Source: Flavobacterium potami
Lineage (GTDB): Bacteria > Bacteroidota > Bacteroidia > Flavobacteriales > Flavobacteriaceae
Assembly (NCBI RefSeq): GCF_020026915.1
Contig: NZ_JAINUY010000001.1
Span: 248,001 to 312,000 of the forward strand
Length of the DNA: 64,000 nucleotides
Reading direction: 5' to 3'
The position numbers were made by a program, and so were the translations under genes. The notes beneath the pieces are model-generated. The model was not told the DNA's origin, did no database searches, and was given only the letters and a program-made list of their open reading frames with translations. Each line of letters opens with the position of its first letter. The stretch's first letter is position 1. Positions 53,005 to 62,852 of this stretch are shown piece by piece.

Positions 53005-54309
53005 ATGAAAAATATATTGACTAAGATTGCAATTGTTTGCTTGATTTTTTTGGGAATGAATGGTTATTCTCAGGAAAAATCAAAGAAACCTTTTGATGTC
53101 AAACGAAATGAAGTTTATATCGATTCGATGATGACTAATGCGCTCAGTAAAGGATTTTTTCCAGGCGCACAAATTATGGTTGGTACTAAAGATGGTATTC
53201 TAATTTCTAAAAACTACGGTTTTCAAGATTACTATAAAAAACAGGCTGTAAAATCTGAAGACGTTTTTGATTTGGCTTCGATGTCAAAAGTTTTAGGGGC
53301 AACATTGGTAACCATGCGTTTAGTTGGAGATGGAAAGCTAAAATTGACAGATCAAGTAGGCGAAATTGTGCCGATGTACAAAAACACAGCGATTTCTGAT
53401 TTAACGCTTTTTGAATTGCTAACACATACTTCTGGATTAACACCAAGTATTACTTTTTATCAGGCGCTGCTTTCTACACCAGATAATTCGCCTTTGTTGA
53501 ACAAGGAAAAATCAGAGCAATATGTTGAGCCGTTTGATGTAATGTTTGTCAATAAAAACATTGTTTACGATTCAAAATATCTTGCTTTTGAACCAAAAGA
53601 AAATTGGGTTCAGATTTATAAAAACATGTGGCTGAACCCAGAATTTTATCCATCAGTTTATGATAGAATTGCGAAAGCAAATACAAATCCGAGAGGAAAA
53701 TATTTGTACAGCGATTTAAATCTTCTTTTGGTAAAACAAATGATAGAAACCAAAACAGGAAAGAAACTTGATCAGTTTACCAATGAAATTTATACAGAAT
53801 TAGGTATTTCAAGAATTGGCTATAATCCTTTAAAATGGACTTCTATTGACAATGTAATGCCGACAGAAGTCGATAATCTTTTTAGAAAAGATACTATAAA
53901 AGGTTATGTACATGATGAAGCGGCAGCGATTTTTGGAGGAGTTTCTGGAAATGCAGGTTTATTTGCCAATGCAGAATCAATTTCGGTTATCTGCAAAATG
54001 CTCATGAATAACGGAAATTTTAAAGGAAAACAAATTCTAAAAGCCAATGTTGTAAAAGAGTTTACAGATTCGCCTTTAGCTAAAGAAGGCATTTATCGCG
54101 GTTTAGGTTTTGATAAAAGAAAACCAGATGAGTTTTTCACCAAAGACGATTTCGGACACACTGGTTTTACAGGAACGTTTTTCTTCATGAACCCAAATAC
54201 CAACCGATTTTTAATTATTCTAACCAATAGAGTAAATCCAACAAGAACTAACAGATTAATGTACAAAGATGACTTTAGTACGAAGATCTGGAAGCAGATT
54301 AATAAATAG
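53005..54309 (+). CDS. beta-lactamase-fold serine hydrolase, AmiE-like
   Basis: The protein has 434 residues with a signal peptide (about 1-22). SxxK is at Ser92-Lys95 (DLASMSK), followed by YSDLNLL and GHTGFTG. The sequence is closely similar, along its whole length, to the C-terminal half of the NagZ-AmiE fusion at 31.7-34.7 kb (shared PTEVDN/PTEIDN, GYVHD.AAA and RGLGFDKR segments), so the two are paralogues. AmiE of B. subtilis is an N-acetylmuramoyl-L-alanine amidase. Other members are simple esterases. It starts 49 bases after the GHL10 gene and is probably cotranscribed with it. Confidence 0.86.
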   Translation: MKNILTKIAIVCLIFLGMNGYSQEKSKKPFDVKRNEVYIDSMMTNALSKGFFPGAQIMVGTKDGILISKNYGFQDYYKKQAVKSEDVFDLASMSKVLGATLVTMRLVGDGKLKLTDQVGEIVPMYKNTAISDLTLFELLTHTSGLTPSITFYQALLSTPDNSPLLNKEKSEQYVEPFDVMFVNKNIVYDSKYLAFEPKENWVQIYKNMWLNPEFYPSVYDRIAKANTNPRGKYLYSDLNLLLVKQMIETKTGKKLDQFTNEIYTELGISRIGYNPLKWTSIDNVMPTEVDNLFRKDTIKGYVHDEAAAIFGGVSGNAGLFANAESISVICKMLMNNGNFKGKQILKANVVKEFTDSPLAKEGIYRGLGFDKRKPDEFFTKDDFGHTGFTGTFFFMNPNTNRFLIILTNRVNPTRTNRLMYKDDFSTKIWKQINK

Positions 54310-54311
54310 TT

Positions 54312-54547
54312 TAGCCACAGATTAGAAAGATTAGGATGATTTTTTTTCACACAGATTCTGCAGATTTTAGCAGATTGATTTTGAAAATTTATCTGCGTCA
54401 ATCAGCTTAAATCTATTTAAATCTGCGTGAAATAATAGCCACGAATTCACAAATTATTTCAGATAATTAGTGTAATTCTACGAATCATTTAAACACAGAT
54501 TAAAAAAAATAATTCGTGAATTTGTGGCAGAAAAAAATAATTTCACG
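54312..54547. repeat. mixed intergenic repeat block
   Basis: The block contains AAATCTGCGTGAAATA and CAGATT words like those at 30190-30300, plus the inverted pair GCCACGAATTCACAAATT / AATTCGTGAATTTGTGGC. It has no gene. Confidence 0.55.
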
Positions 54548-54600
54548 CAAAATACATTAAAAATTCATCCGGACTAGTTGTAATTATAAAACCGGTATAT

Positions 54601-54629
54601 TTTGTTGGTACGGTAAGGTCTTACTTTTG
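54601..54629 (+). promoter_or_regulatory. promoter of the TonB receptor gene with overlapping palindrome
   Basis: TTTG (54601-54604) and TACTTTTG (54622-54629) are separated by 17 bases. The perfect palindrome GTAAG-GT-CTTAC (54613-54624) overlaps the -7 element and may be an operator. Confidence 0.5.
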
Positions 54630-54650
54630 CCAAAAAAATAGTAAACCAAA

Positions 54651-56513
54651 ATGAAAAAAATCTATTTTGCTGTTTTTACAGTAATTTGTACCAATTTCTA
54701 CGCACAGACCAAGAACGATTCCATCAACCAAATGGATGAAGTCATTATTAATGAAGGCCGTTTTAATACGCCAATTTCTAAACAAAACAGAAATGTTTAT
54801 GTTATTTCTAGCGAAACCATAAAGAAACTTCCAGGAAGAACTTTGCAAGAAGTATTGCAATATGCCAACGGAGTAGATATCAGACAAAGAGGGCCTTTTG
54901 GAACTCAAGCCGACATTAGCGTTGATGGAGGAAGTTTTGAGCAGACTGTTGTTTTATTAAACGGAGCAAAAGTTATCGATTCGCAAACTGCCCATAATAT
55001 GTTGAATTTGCCTCTTCCGGTTGAGGCAATCGAAAGAATTGAAGTAGTTCGTGGTCCGGCCGCAAGAATCTACGGAATCAATAGTTTAACAGGAGCCATT
55101 AATATCATTACCAAAAAGCCAACCGATTCTGGATTTTTAGTAAGCACCTATGCAGGTTCTAATTTCGAAAAAGATACTCAAGATACAGGTGATACTTTTT
55201 ATGGAACGGGAGTTCAGGCAGGAGCTGTTTTAGGAAAAGAAAAACAACAACATTTAATCTTTGCTTCGCACGATAAAAGCAACGGTTACCGTTACAATAC
55301 GGCATTCGAAAACAATAAAATTTTCTACCAAGGAAATGTGCAGATCAATGATAAAAACGAAATTTTAGGTTCTGCAGGTTACATCAAAAACGGATTTGGA
55401 GCAAATGGATTTTACGCTGCGCCAGGAGATAGAAATTCTACAGAAATTGTGCAAACAACTTTTGCCAATATTCAATCCAACCACCAAATTACGAAGAATT
55501 GGAAAATTATGCCAAGAGTTACTTATAGATACAATTATGACGATTACCGTTATTTAGGAAACTCTAATTTGGCAGTTGGAAGAAGTCAGCATTATACCAA
55601 TTCTATTGCGGGAGAATTGAACTCTACAGTTAAATTATCTAAAGGAGAAATTGGTTTTGGAGCTGAATTTAGAAACGAAAATATTCACTCTTCAAACATT
55701 GGAGATCATGATCGCGATAACGTTGGTCTTTACGCCGAGTACAGAACAAGTTTTACAGAAAAATTGGATGTAAATATCGGAACTTATTTAAACTACAATT
55801 CAGATTATAAATGGCAGATTTATCCAGGAATCGATGCAAGTTATGCGCTTACAGATGCTTTTAAAATTATTGGAAATGTAGGAACAAGCCAAAGAATTCC
55901 GTCATTCACAGATTTGTATTTGAAACAAACAGGAAATGTCGGAAACCCAGATTTAGATTCAGAAAATGCTTTTCAGAGCGAAATCGGATTTAAATACATC
56001 AAAAAAGCGTTGAGCTTTAATGCGAATTACTTCTACAGAAAAATTGACAATTATATCGACTGGATGCGTAATCTGACCACTCAGCCTTGGCAGAGTCAAA
56101 ATACTGGAGATTTAAACACAAACGGAATCAATTTGCGAGGAACTTACAGATTTGATTTCTCTAAAGATTCTAGATTGAACATTCTTTTAGGATACACGTA
56201 TTTAGATTCTGAATTCAAAACCGCGCGTACAGAAACGTATTCGAAATATTCAATTTCTTCATTAAAACATCAGATCACTAATACGATAGATTATCAGTTT
56301 AAAGATTTTTCGATTTTATTCGCAACACGTTTTAACGAAAGAATTACAGGACCTTCTTATTGGGTAAATGATTTTAGAGTAAGTCAAAACATCAAAAAAT
56401 TGACGATTTTCTTAGATGCTCAAAATATTTTCAATGCAACTTATTATGAAGTAGGAGCAGTGCCATTGCCTTCAAGATGGTTTACATTGGGAGTGAAATT
56501 GGTTACTTTTTAA
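54651..56513 (+). CDS. TonB-dependent receptor, small-substrate type
   Basis: This is a compact TonB receptor of 620 residues: a signal peptide (about 1-18), a TonB box region near MDEVIINEGRFNTPIS, a plug domain (LPGRTLQEVLQYANGVDIRQ, VVRGPAARIYGINSLTGAIN) and a barrel ending RWFTLGVKLVTF. It lacks the N-terminal carboxypeptidase-like domain and a SusD partner, so it resembles siderophore, cobalamin or metal receptors rather than glycan systems. I see no adjacent transporter or siderophore gene, and the substrate is unknown. Confidence 0.88.
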   Translation: MKKIYFAVFTVICTNFYAQTKNDSINQMDEVIINEGRFNTPISKQNRNVYVISSETIKKLPGRTLQEVLQYANGVDIRQRGPFGTQADISVDGGSFEQTVVLLNGAKVIDSQTAHNMLNLPLPVEAIERIEVVRGPAARIYGINSLTGAINIITKKPTDSGFLVSTYAGSNFEKDTQDTGDTFYGTGVQAGAVLGKEKQQHLIFASHDKSNGYRYNTAFENNKIFYQGNVQINDKNEILGSAGYIKNGFGANGFYAAPGDRNSTEIVQTTFANIQSNHQITKNWKIMPRVTYRYNYDDYRYLGNSNLAVGRSQHYTNSIAGELNSTVKLSKGEIGFGAEFRNENIHSSNIGDHDRDNVGLYAEYRTSFTEKLDVNIGTYLNYNSDYKWQIYPGIDASYALTDAFKIIGNVGTSQRIPSFTDLYLKQTGNVGNPDLDSENAFQSEIGFKYIKKALSFNANYFYRKIDNYIDWMRNLTTQPWQSQNTGDLNTNGINLRGTYRFDFSKDSRLNILLGYTYLDSEFKTARTETYSKYSISSLKHQITNTIDYQFKDFSILFATRFNERITGPSYWVNDFRVSQNIKKLTIFLDAQNIFNATYYEVGAVPLPSRWFTLGVKLVTF

Positions 56514-56567
56514 AATTACTTTATTTAGGAAATTAGATTCATGTAAAATAGTATAAGATTTAATAAA

Positions 56568-56600
56568 CATGCCCCAAATAGTATAACTTTTTGGGGCATG
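56568..56600. terminator. hairpin between convergent genes, possible terminator
   Basis: The stem CATGCCCCAAA / TTTGGGGCATG with an 11-base loop lies between the TonB receptor gene and the SDR gene. The T tracts are short on both strands. Confidence 0.6.
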
Positions 56601-56628
56601 GTCATTTTTAGCGGTGATGATTTCTATT

Positions 56629-57387
56629 TTAAATAATCTGTAAATGCGGTCGAACCTGCATGCTGACAATATCGCAACGTTTAGGTTGTGCCAAACAAAA
56701 TAAAACGCTCATGGCGATATCTTCGGCTTCAAGCATTTCCATTTTCTCGATTTTTTCTTTTTGTTCTTCTTTTGACGAAGGTCGGATGTCGCTCATTACA
56801 GCACCGGGTTCTACGTGAGAAACTTTAATTCCTAACGGATTAATTTCTTTTCGAAGTGCCGTGCTAAAGCCTCTAATTGCAGTTTTTGTAGCCACATAAA
56901 TAACGCCCGTTTTTTCTTTTACTTCAGCGCTCATGGAGCCGATATTTACAATATGACCTGATTTTTTCTCTTTCATTCTGTTCACCGCTTCTTTCGCAAA
57001 AGCGATATAACCTAAAATATTGGTTTCCAAAATGTATTTCCAATCGTCATATTCGCCTTCAATAAGACCTCCGGCAGGCAAAGCAGCATTATTTATTAAA
57101 ATATCAATTCCGCCCAGAACACTGTCAACTTGTTGCCAGATTCTTTGTACGTCTTCTTTTTTTGTAATGTCGGCTGTTGCACCAAAAATTTCTCCTTTAG
57201 TTGATTTTGTTTTAATATCATCCATGGCTTGGTAAAAATCGTGTTCATCTCTTCCAAAAATTAAAACACGACCTCCTAGAGAAACTAATACATCAGCAAT
57301 CGCTTTTCCAATTCCCGTTGTTCCGCCAGTTATTACAATTCTTTTTTGATTGATATTTTCGGTCAAATAGTTTGATAAAATTTCCAT
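56629..57387 (-). CDS. short-chain dehydrogenase/reductase (SDR)
   Basis: The protein has 252 residues. It has the glycine-rich cofactor motif TGGTTGIGKAIAD, NNAA, the catalytic Ser in GSMSAEV and the YxxxK pair in YVATK. The acidic residues that choose NAD or NADP are not clear. The gene lies 21 bases downstream of the FAD-Rieske gene on the same strand, so they form a two-gene operon. Substrate unknown. A metabolite or stress role would suit both. Confidence 0.87.
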   Translation of the reverse strand: MEILSNYLTENINQKRIVITGGTTGIGKAIADVLVSLGGRVLIFGRDEHDFYQAMDDIKTKSTKGEIFGATADITKKEDVQRIWQQVDSVLGGIDILINNAALPAGGLIEGEYDDWKYILETNILGYIAFAKEAVNRMKEKKSGHIVNIGSMSAEVKEKTGVIYVATKTAIRGFSTALRKEINPLGIKVSHVEPGAVMSDIRPSSKEEQKEKIEKMEMLEAEDIAMSVLFCLAQPKRCDIVSMQVRPHLQII

Positions 57388-57408
57388 GATTTCATTTTTT
57401 TGATTGAA

Positions 57409-58989
57409 TTATTTGATGTCGAGTTTGGATAAATTGTCTTTTGCAGGACCGTTTGTAACCGTTCCGTCTGCTGCAAATCTGGAACCGTGACATGGACAGT
57501 CAAAAGATTTTTCGTCTGCATTCCATTGTACAATACAACCTAAATGAGGGCAGACAGCCGAAAATGCTTGCAATGAATTATCATAATCCCGATAAGCGGC
57601 TATTTTGCGTAATCCGAAAGAAAGAATTCCGCCTTCTCCAGGTTTCAAATCGGCGGTGTTGTTCAGGTCTGCTGCAGCAATCCAGTCCAGATATTGTGTT
57701 GCCATATTTCCAGCTTCTTTTACAAAATCACCAAGAGCTTTGAAAGTAATTCGAGACGGATTGTATAGATGTTCCCATTTGTTTTCGACTCCCTGAATCA
57801 TATCGGTTATAATCATGGCACCAATTGTAGCATGTGTCATTCCATTTCCAGAATCACCAGTAATCACATAAATAGTCTCATCTCCAGGATTTCTTCCCAT
57901 AAAACCTAAAGAATCAAAAGGTTCCATGACTTGTCCAGACCATTTATAGCTGATTTCATCCAATAACGGAAAATATTTTTTGGTCCAAGCTTCCAGTTTG
58001 TCGTAACGTGCAATTTCCGGAATTCCTTCTTCATCTGCCTGTCCTGTTTTGTGATCTTCTCCACCGGAAATCAGTAAGTCGTATTCATCATCAAAACTTT
58101 CAATACGAACATAATGATAAGGTTCTGCCACCCATTTCGATTCCATATCACCTGTATCCCACCAAAGTGCATAAGGCAGACTTCCTTTTGGGATTTTACC
58201 AGCAATAACATATGTTCTGTAGGCATGCTGTTTGGTGTGCATGGTCAGAACATCATTAATTGGAGTATTGGTGGCAACAACTATATGTTTGGCACAAAAT
58301 TCAAAACCATTAACGGTTGCACCTTTGTCTGTTATATTTTCGGCATGAGCTTCTGTATAAATAGTTCCGCCAAGATCGACAATAGCTTGAGAAAGTGCTT
58401 TTAAATAATGTAAAATATGAAATTGCGCCTGATTTTTAAAAACCAAACATCTTTGGTCCTGCGCTTCGGCTAGTGAAGGTGTATGATTTAGCAACATCGT
58501 GTCTAATCCTGCATGTTGTGTTGCTTCAAATTCTTTGTCTAAATTTTGATCTTTATCACTTGGATGAAGAAATAAATAACCGTTTACTCTTTTAAAATTA
58601 CAATCGATATGTAGCTCATTGACGATTTTTTCGATTTCATCAATAGCTGCACTATGACTTTCAGCGGCAAGTTTTGCGCTTTCTTTTCCAAAAGTATTTT
58701 CAAGATAATAATAACGATCGTCTAGAGCACAGGTCAAATGTGCTGTGGTTCTTCCGGTTTCGCCACTTCCAATAAAACCATCTTCAACCAAAACTACTTT
58801 TTTTCCAATTTTTAGCAATTTATAAGCTGTTGTAATTCCGGCGATTCCTCCTCCTATAATCAAAACGTCTGTTTTGATATCTTGAGTTGGTTTTTCAAAA
58901 GCTATAATATCTGTGGAATCAATCCAAAAGGAAACATTATCTCCCGAAGTGATGCTTCCGTCGTTTAAGTTATTGTTTGAATTTTCCAT
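57409..58989 (-). CDS. FAD-dependent oxidoreductase fused to a Rieske domain
   Basis: The protein has 526 residues. The N-terminal DAO domain shows LIIGGGIAGITTAYKLL and GETGRTTAHLT. A C-terminal Rieske [2Fe-2S] domain (about 435-526) has ligands in CPHLGC and CPCHGS. The fused pair is found in many soil bacteria. The oxidised substrate is not known, and electron transfer from FAD to the Rieske cluster is expected. A TAGCTTTG -7 box lies on the minus strand at 59025-59032, about 36 bases upstream of the start. Confidence 0.88.
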   Translation of the reverse strand: MENSNNNLNDGSITSGDNVSFWIDSTDIIAFEKPTQDIKTDVLIIGGGIAGITTAYKLLKIGKKVVLVEDGFIGSGETGRTTAHLTCALDDRYYYLENTFGKESAKLAAESHSAAIDEIEKIVNELHIDCNFKRVNGYLFLHPSDKDQNLDKEFEATQHAGLDTMLLNHTPSLAEAQDQRCLVFKNQAQFHILHYLKALSQAIVDLGGTIYTEAHAENITDKGATVNGFEFCAKHIVVATNTPINDVLTMHTKQHAYRTYVIAGKIPKGSLPYALWWDTGDMESKWVAEPYHYVRIESFDDEYDLLISGGEDHKTGQADEEGIPEIARYDKLEAWTKKYFPLLDEISYKWSGQVMEPFDSLGFMGRNPGDETIYVITGDSGNGMTHATIGAMIITDMIQGVENKWEHLYNPSRITFKALGDFVKEAGNMATQYLDWIAAADLNNTADLKPGEGGILSFGLRKIAAYRDYDNSLQAFSAVCPHLGCIVQWNADEKSFDCPCHGSRFAADGTVTNGPAKDNLSKLDIK

Positions 58990-59201
58990 TTTTAATCTTT
59001 TAATGATTTGTAATGCATTCCTATCAAAGCTACAAACTATAATTCCGAAAGGCTTTACAGCATTAATTCCTAATTTTTATAGGATTGCCAGTATGATTTT
59101 ATATAAGAAATACTCAAAATACTATAAGCTTAACTGTTTTATAAATAGTTACTTAGCTTTTATGAAAATCAAACATTTTGAAAATCAAAAAAATAATTAT
59201 T

Positions 59202-59543
59202 ATGAAAGCCATTATGCAAATTAAAATCATGATTCTGATTGCTCTCGCCGGATTAACATTTTCGTGTAAAAACAATCAAGATGGATACAGCGACAAAATA
59301 GATACTGTAATATCACCTCTTGACAGTGATAGTGCAAAGAACAATACTGACAGTATAAAAAGTGAAGAACATATCTCAACAAATATTGAAACCACTCAAA
59401 AAAATGGTTCTGAAAGTACCGCAGGAACAGGAAGCGGACCAGGAGAAAGTTCTCAAGACGGTGCTACTTATACGACATCAACTGGAGTTCAAAAAGATAG
59501 TTTAAGACCTATGACTAAAGATTCTAAGAAGAAGAAAAAGTAA
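59202..59543 (+). CDS. small Ser/Thr/Asp-rich lipoprotein 1
   Basis: The start at 59202 (MKAIMQIKIMILIALAGLTF) with lipobox LTFSC is preferred to a TTG at 59178. The mature part of about 90 residues is polar, low in hydrophobics and rich in Ser, Thr, Asp and Lys, and ends in a Lys-rich tail (KDSKKKKK). It is probably disordered and anchored in the membrane. The family is unknown to me. A related but shorter lipoprotein gene follows. Confidence 0.65.
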   Translation: MKAIMQIKIMILIALAGLTFSCKNNQDGYSDKIDTVISPLDSDSAKNNTDSIKSEEHISTNIETTQKNGSESTAGTGSGPGESSQDGATYTTSTGVQKDSLRPMTKDSKKKKK

Positions 59544-59671
59544 AAGATTGTTACGATTTAGGCTAGTTTGATATCTATAACAGGAATTTAAAATTATGTA
59601 ATAGGATGATCGGATGATGTTTTATTTTTATAAATAATTAATGAAATGAATATTAATTAAAAATAAAAATC

Positions 59672-59896
59672 ATGAAAACGATATCAAAAATTAAGATTGC
59701 TTTCTTATTTCTTGTGGCGGGATTAGCATTTTCGTGCAAAAAAAATGAAAGTACACCAGTTGATTCTACATATGATTCTATTCAAAATACAATTGATACT
59801 GTCGGACCTGAAGTAGATACAATTATGGATGATACAACAGCTATAATAGCACCAGACACCACTATGGTTAAGAAGGATGCTATGGAGAAAAAATAA
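59672..59896 (+). CDS. small Asp/Thr-rich lipoprotein 2
   Basis: The protein has 74 residues, with an N-terminus like lipoprotein 1 (AGLAFSC versus AGLTFSC) followed by a stretch rich in Asp and Thr such as DTVGPEVDTIMDDTT. It is probably a paralogue of the gene 128 bases upstream, though the mature parts are hard to align. A terminator follows. Confidence 0.65.
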   Translation: MKTISKIKIAFLFLVAGLAFSCKKNESTPVDSTYDSIQNTIDTVGPEVDTIMDDTTAIIAPDTTMVKKDAMEKK

Positions 59897-59922
59897 TCTG
59901 CTGGTTAAAAAATCTGAAGAAT

Positions 59923-59955
59923 AAAAAGCTAAATCTAAAAGGTTTAGCTTTTTTT
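59923..59955 (+). terminator. rho-independent terminator
   Basis: The stem AAAAAGCTAAATC / GGTTTAGCTTTTT with a 5-base loop is followed by more T. One T-G pair is included. Confidence 0.85.
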
Positions 59956-60181
59956 GATTGTAGAAACAACAGAAAATTAAGAGATTCAATTAAAAAATGA
60001 TACAAATAAGAGCGTTTTTAGCTATATTTGATTAGGCTATTTAACATTCTAATATTAAATATTTTCGACAGCATAAAAAATGTTTTCATTTTAGTTGAGT
60101 GTTTTTTTTCTCATTTATAAATAATTAATAATTAAAAGTTTAAAAAGTAAAAAAAGCTTTTTTATACATGTTAATGAACCA

Positions 60182-62851
60182 ATGGAGTTAATAAATAATC
60201 TGCACCTTTTTCAGACCGTTTTTAATGCTGCGCCTAATGGTATTGCAGTTTTAAAACCATTATACAGCAATAAAAACAAAATAGAGGATTTTTCTATATT
60301 ACTGCTGAATACGGCTATGCTGACTTGGCTCAAAGATTTAAACTATAAAAATAAAAAGTATAGCGAGGTTTTTCCTTGGATTAAAAAAGATATTCTGGAA
60401 AAGCTTATTGAAACTTCAGAAACAGGTTTGTCTGTTAATTATGAGCAGTGGCATGAAATGCAGGGAACTAAAAAATGGTTTTTGTTTACTGCCGTAAAAC
60501 AAGACGATTTGTTAGTATTGACAACCGAAGATATAACTGAAAAAAAGCAGGCAGAAACAGCTTTAAATAATGCACTTGCCGTTACAGAACAACAAAAACG
60601 TCTTTACGATTCGATTATCAATACAACTCCAGATTTGGTATATGTATTTGATCGGGATTACATTTTTACTTATGCCAACAAAGCTTTGTTGACAATGTGG
60701 GGAAAATCGGCAGAAGATTCTATTGGCAAAGGACTCCGAGAAAATGGTTATGAGGAATGGCATGCCGAAATGCACGAAAGAGAAATTGATGAAGTTATTG
60801 CTACAAAAAAATCAATTCGAGGAACAGTTTCTTTTCCGCATGCAGAATTAGGACGCCGAATTTACGATTATATTTTTGCTCCTGTTTTTAATGAAAGAGG
60901 TGAAGTTGAGGCCATTGCAGGAACAACCAGAGATATTACGGAGATAAAATTAGCCGAAGAAAAACTGCAGGCAAACGAGAATCGTTTCCGTAAAATGATT
61001 CACCAGACACCAGCTCCAACTCTTGTTCTTAAAGGCGATGATTTGGTTATTGAGCATATTAATAAACATATGCTGCAAATGATCGGTCGTGGAGAAGAAA
61101 TTGTCGGTATGCGATTGATCGATGTTTTACCTGAGCTCGAAGGACAGTATGTTTGGGAACAGGTTTTAAATGTTTACAATAAAGGAATTCCGTTTGATCA
61201 AAGTGAGGTTTTAGTTCCACACAACCGCACAGGTGAATTGAAAAACTATTATTATAATTTGGCTTATCGTCCGCTTATTGAAGATGGGCAGATAACCGGA
61301 ATGATTCAGGTTGCGGTAGAAGTGACTCAGCAAGTTGTAGCACGACAAAAAATGGAAGAAAGCGAAAAGCGTTTCCGTGCTTTGGTCAATGCATCTTCTG
61401 ATTTGGTCTATCGAATGGATGCCGACTGGATGGTCATGCACAGCCTAGAAGGAGACGGACTTTTAACCAATTCAGAAGAACCCCTTGTCAATTGGCTGGA
61501 TAAATTTATTCATACCAGTGATCTGCAAAAAGCCGTTAATCTTATTTCGCAATCTATTATAGATAAGAGTATTTTTGAGATGGAACACAGGGTTATAAAT
61601 CCAGATGGTTCTATTGGTTGGGTGTTTTCGAGAGTCGTTCCTATATTAGACGAAAATGATAAAATAATAGAATGGTTTGGTACAGCAAGCAATATTACTT
61701 CACAAAAAGAACTTCAAGAAGTAATTAAAGAAAGTGAAGAAAAATTTCGACAACTGGCAGATCTTGTTCCTCAAATTATTTGGACAGCAAAACCAGACGG
61801 ATTTACAGATTATTACAACAGTCGCTGGTACGAATATACAGGACTGAGCGAAGATAAGTTTGGCGATTCGAGCTGGATGCCGGTTTTGCATCCAAATGAT
61901 GTTTCTTTGGTTAAAGAATTTTGGTATTATAGTGTAGAAAACGGGAATGCTTATCAATTAGAATACCGTATCAAAAACATATATTCAAATGAATACAGAT
62001 GGTTTTTAAGTAAAGCCGTTCCTATAAAAGACAAGACAGGAGCCATAACCAAATGGTTCGGAACCTGCACTGATATTCATGAACAGAAATCGATTACCGA
62101 AAAATTAGAAATTCTTGTAGCCGATCGTACCAAAGAATTGCAGCGATCTAATGATGATTTGCAGCAATTTGCCCATGTTGCCTCACACGATTTAAAAGAG
62201 CCTGTTAGAAAAATTAAAACATTTCTAAGTCGATTAGAAGATCATCTGGACGGAAAACTGGACGAGTCTTCGACAAGATATATAGAAAGAATTCATGTTG
62301 CAGCTGATCGTATGTTTAATATGATTGATGGAGTTTTGGCCTATTCTAAAATTAATGCCGATCTGCAGAAAACCACTTTGGTCGATTTAAATGAAATTAT
62401 AAAAAATATCGAAAACGATCTGGAAATTGCATTGCAGAAATCAGACGGAAATATTCTGTATCAAAATCTCCCAAAATTGCAAGGAGCTTCAGTTTTGCTG
62501 TATCAATTATTTTATAATCTTATTAATAATTCCATTAAATTTGCTAAAGAAGGAACACCTCCGGTAATTACTATTTCGTCAGAAATAACAAATGGTTTAA
62601 ATAAAGACTTTGCAGTGATTACTTTAGAAGATAACGGAATTGGTTTTGCATCTAATCAGACGAATCAAATTTTTGAGACCTTTACACGTTTAAATCCTAA
62701 AGATCGTTACGAAGGAACAGGTTTAGGGTTATCGCTTTGCAAGAAAATAGCAGAACGACACGGAGGAAGTATTACAGCTTCTGGTACTCCGGATCAGGGA
62801 GCAATATTTAAAATAAAATTGCCATTAGAACAAATTGAGAATGATATTTAA
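60182..62851 (+). CDS. multi-PAS sensor histidine kinase
   Basis: The protein has 889 residues without clear transmembrane segments, so it is likely cytoplasmic. About five PAS domains occur in series (about 5-125, 133-258, 262-390, 393-510 and 515-640, the last with WTAKPDGFTDYYNSRWYEYT). The HisKA domain follows with phosphoacceptor His669 in ASHDLKEP, and the HATPase domain has NLINNSIKFA, LEDNGIGF and GTGLGLSLC. The kinase resembles phytochrome-like kinases in its C-terminal half but has no bilin domain. It phosphorylates the response regulator that starts one base after its stop. The signal is unknown, and flavin or heme in a PAS domain would be possible. Confidence 0.9.
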   Translation: MELINNLHLFQTVFNAAPNGIAVLKPLYSNKNKIEDFSILLLNTAMLTWLKDLNYKNKKYSEVFPWIKKDILEKLIETSETGLSVNYEQWHEMQGTKKWFLFTAVKQDDLLVLTTEDITEKKQAETALNNALAVTEQQKRLYDSIINTTPDLVYVFDRDYIFTYANKALLTMWGKSAEDSIGKGLRENGYEEWHAEMHEREIDEVIATKKSIRGTVSFPHAELGRRIYDYIFAPVFNERGEVEAIAGTTRDITEIKLAEEKLQANENRFRKMIHQTPAPTLVLKGDDLVIEHINKHMLQMIGRGEEIVGMRLIDVLPELEGQYVWEQVLNVYNKGIPFDQSEVLVPHNRTGELKNYYYNLAYRPLIEDGQITGMIQVAVEVTQQVVARQKMEESEKRFRALVNASSDLVYRMDADWMVMHSLEGDGLLTNSEEPLVNWLDKFIHTSDLQKAVNLISQSIIDKSIFEMEHRVINPDGSIGWVFSRVVPILDENDKIIEWFGTASNITSQKELQEVIKESEEKFRQLADLVPQIIWTAKPDGFTDYYNSRWYEYTGLSEDKFGDSSWMPVLHPNDVSLVKEFWYYSVENGNAYQLEYRIKNIYSNEYRWFLSKAVPIKDKTGAITKWFGTCTDIHEQKSITEKLEILVADRTKELQRSNDDLQQFAHVASHDLKEPVRKIKTFLSRLEDHLDGKLDESSTRYIERIHVAADRMFNMIDGVLAYSKINADLQKTTLVDLNEIIKNIENDLEIALQKSDGNILYQNLPKLQGASVLLYQLFYNLINNSIKFAKEGTPPVITISSEITNGLNKDFAVITLEDNGIGFASNQTNQIFETFTRLNPKDRYEGTGLGLSLCKKIAERHGGSITASGTPDQGAIFKIKLPLEQIENDI

Positions 62852-62852
62852 T

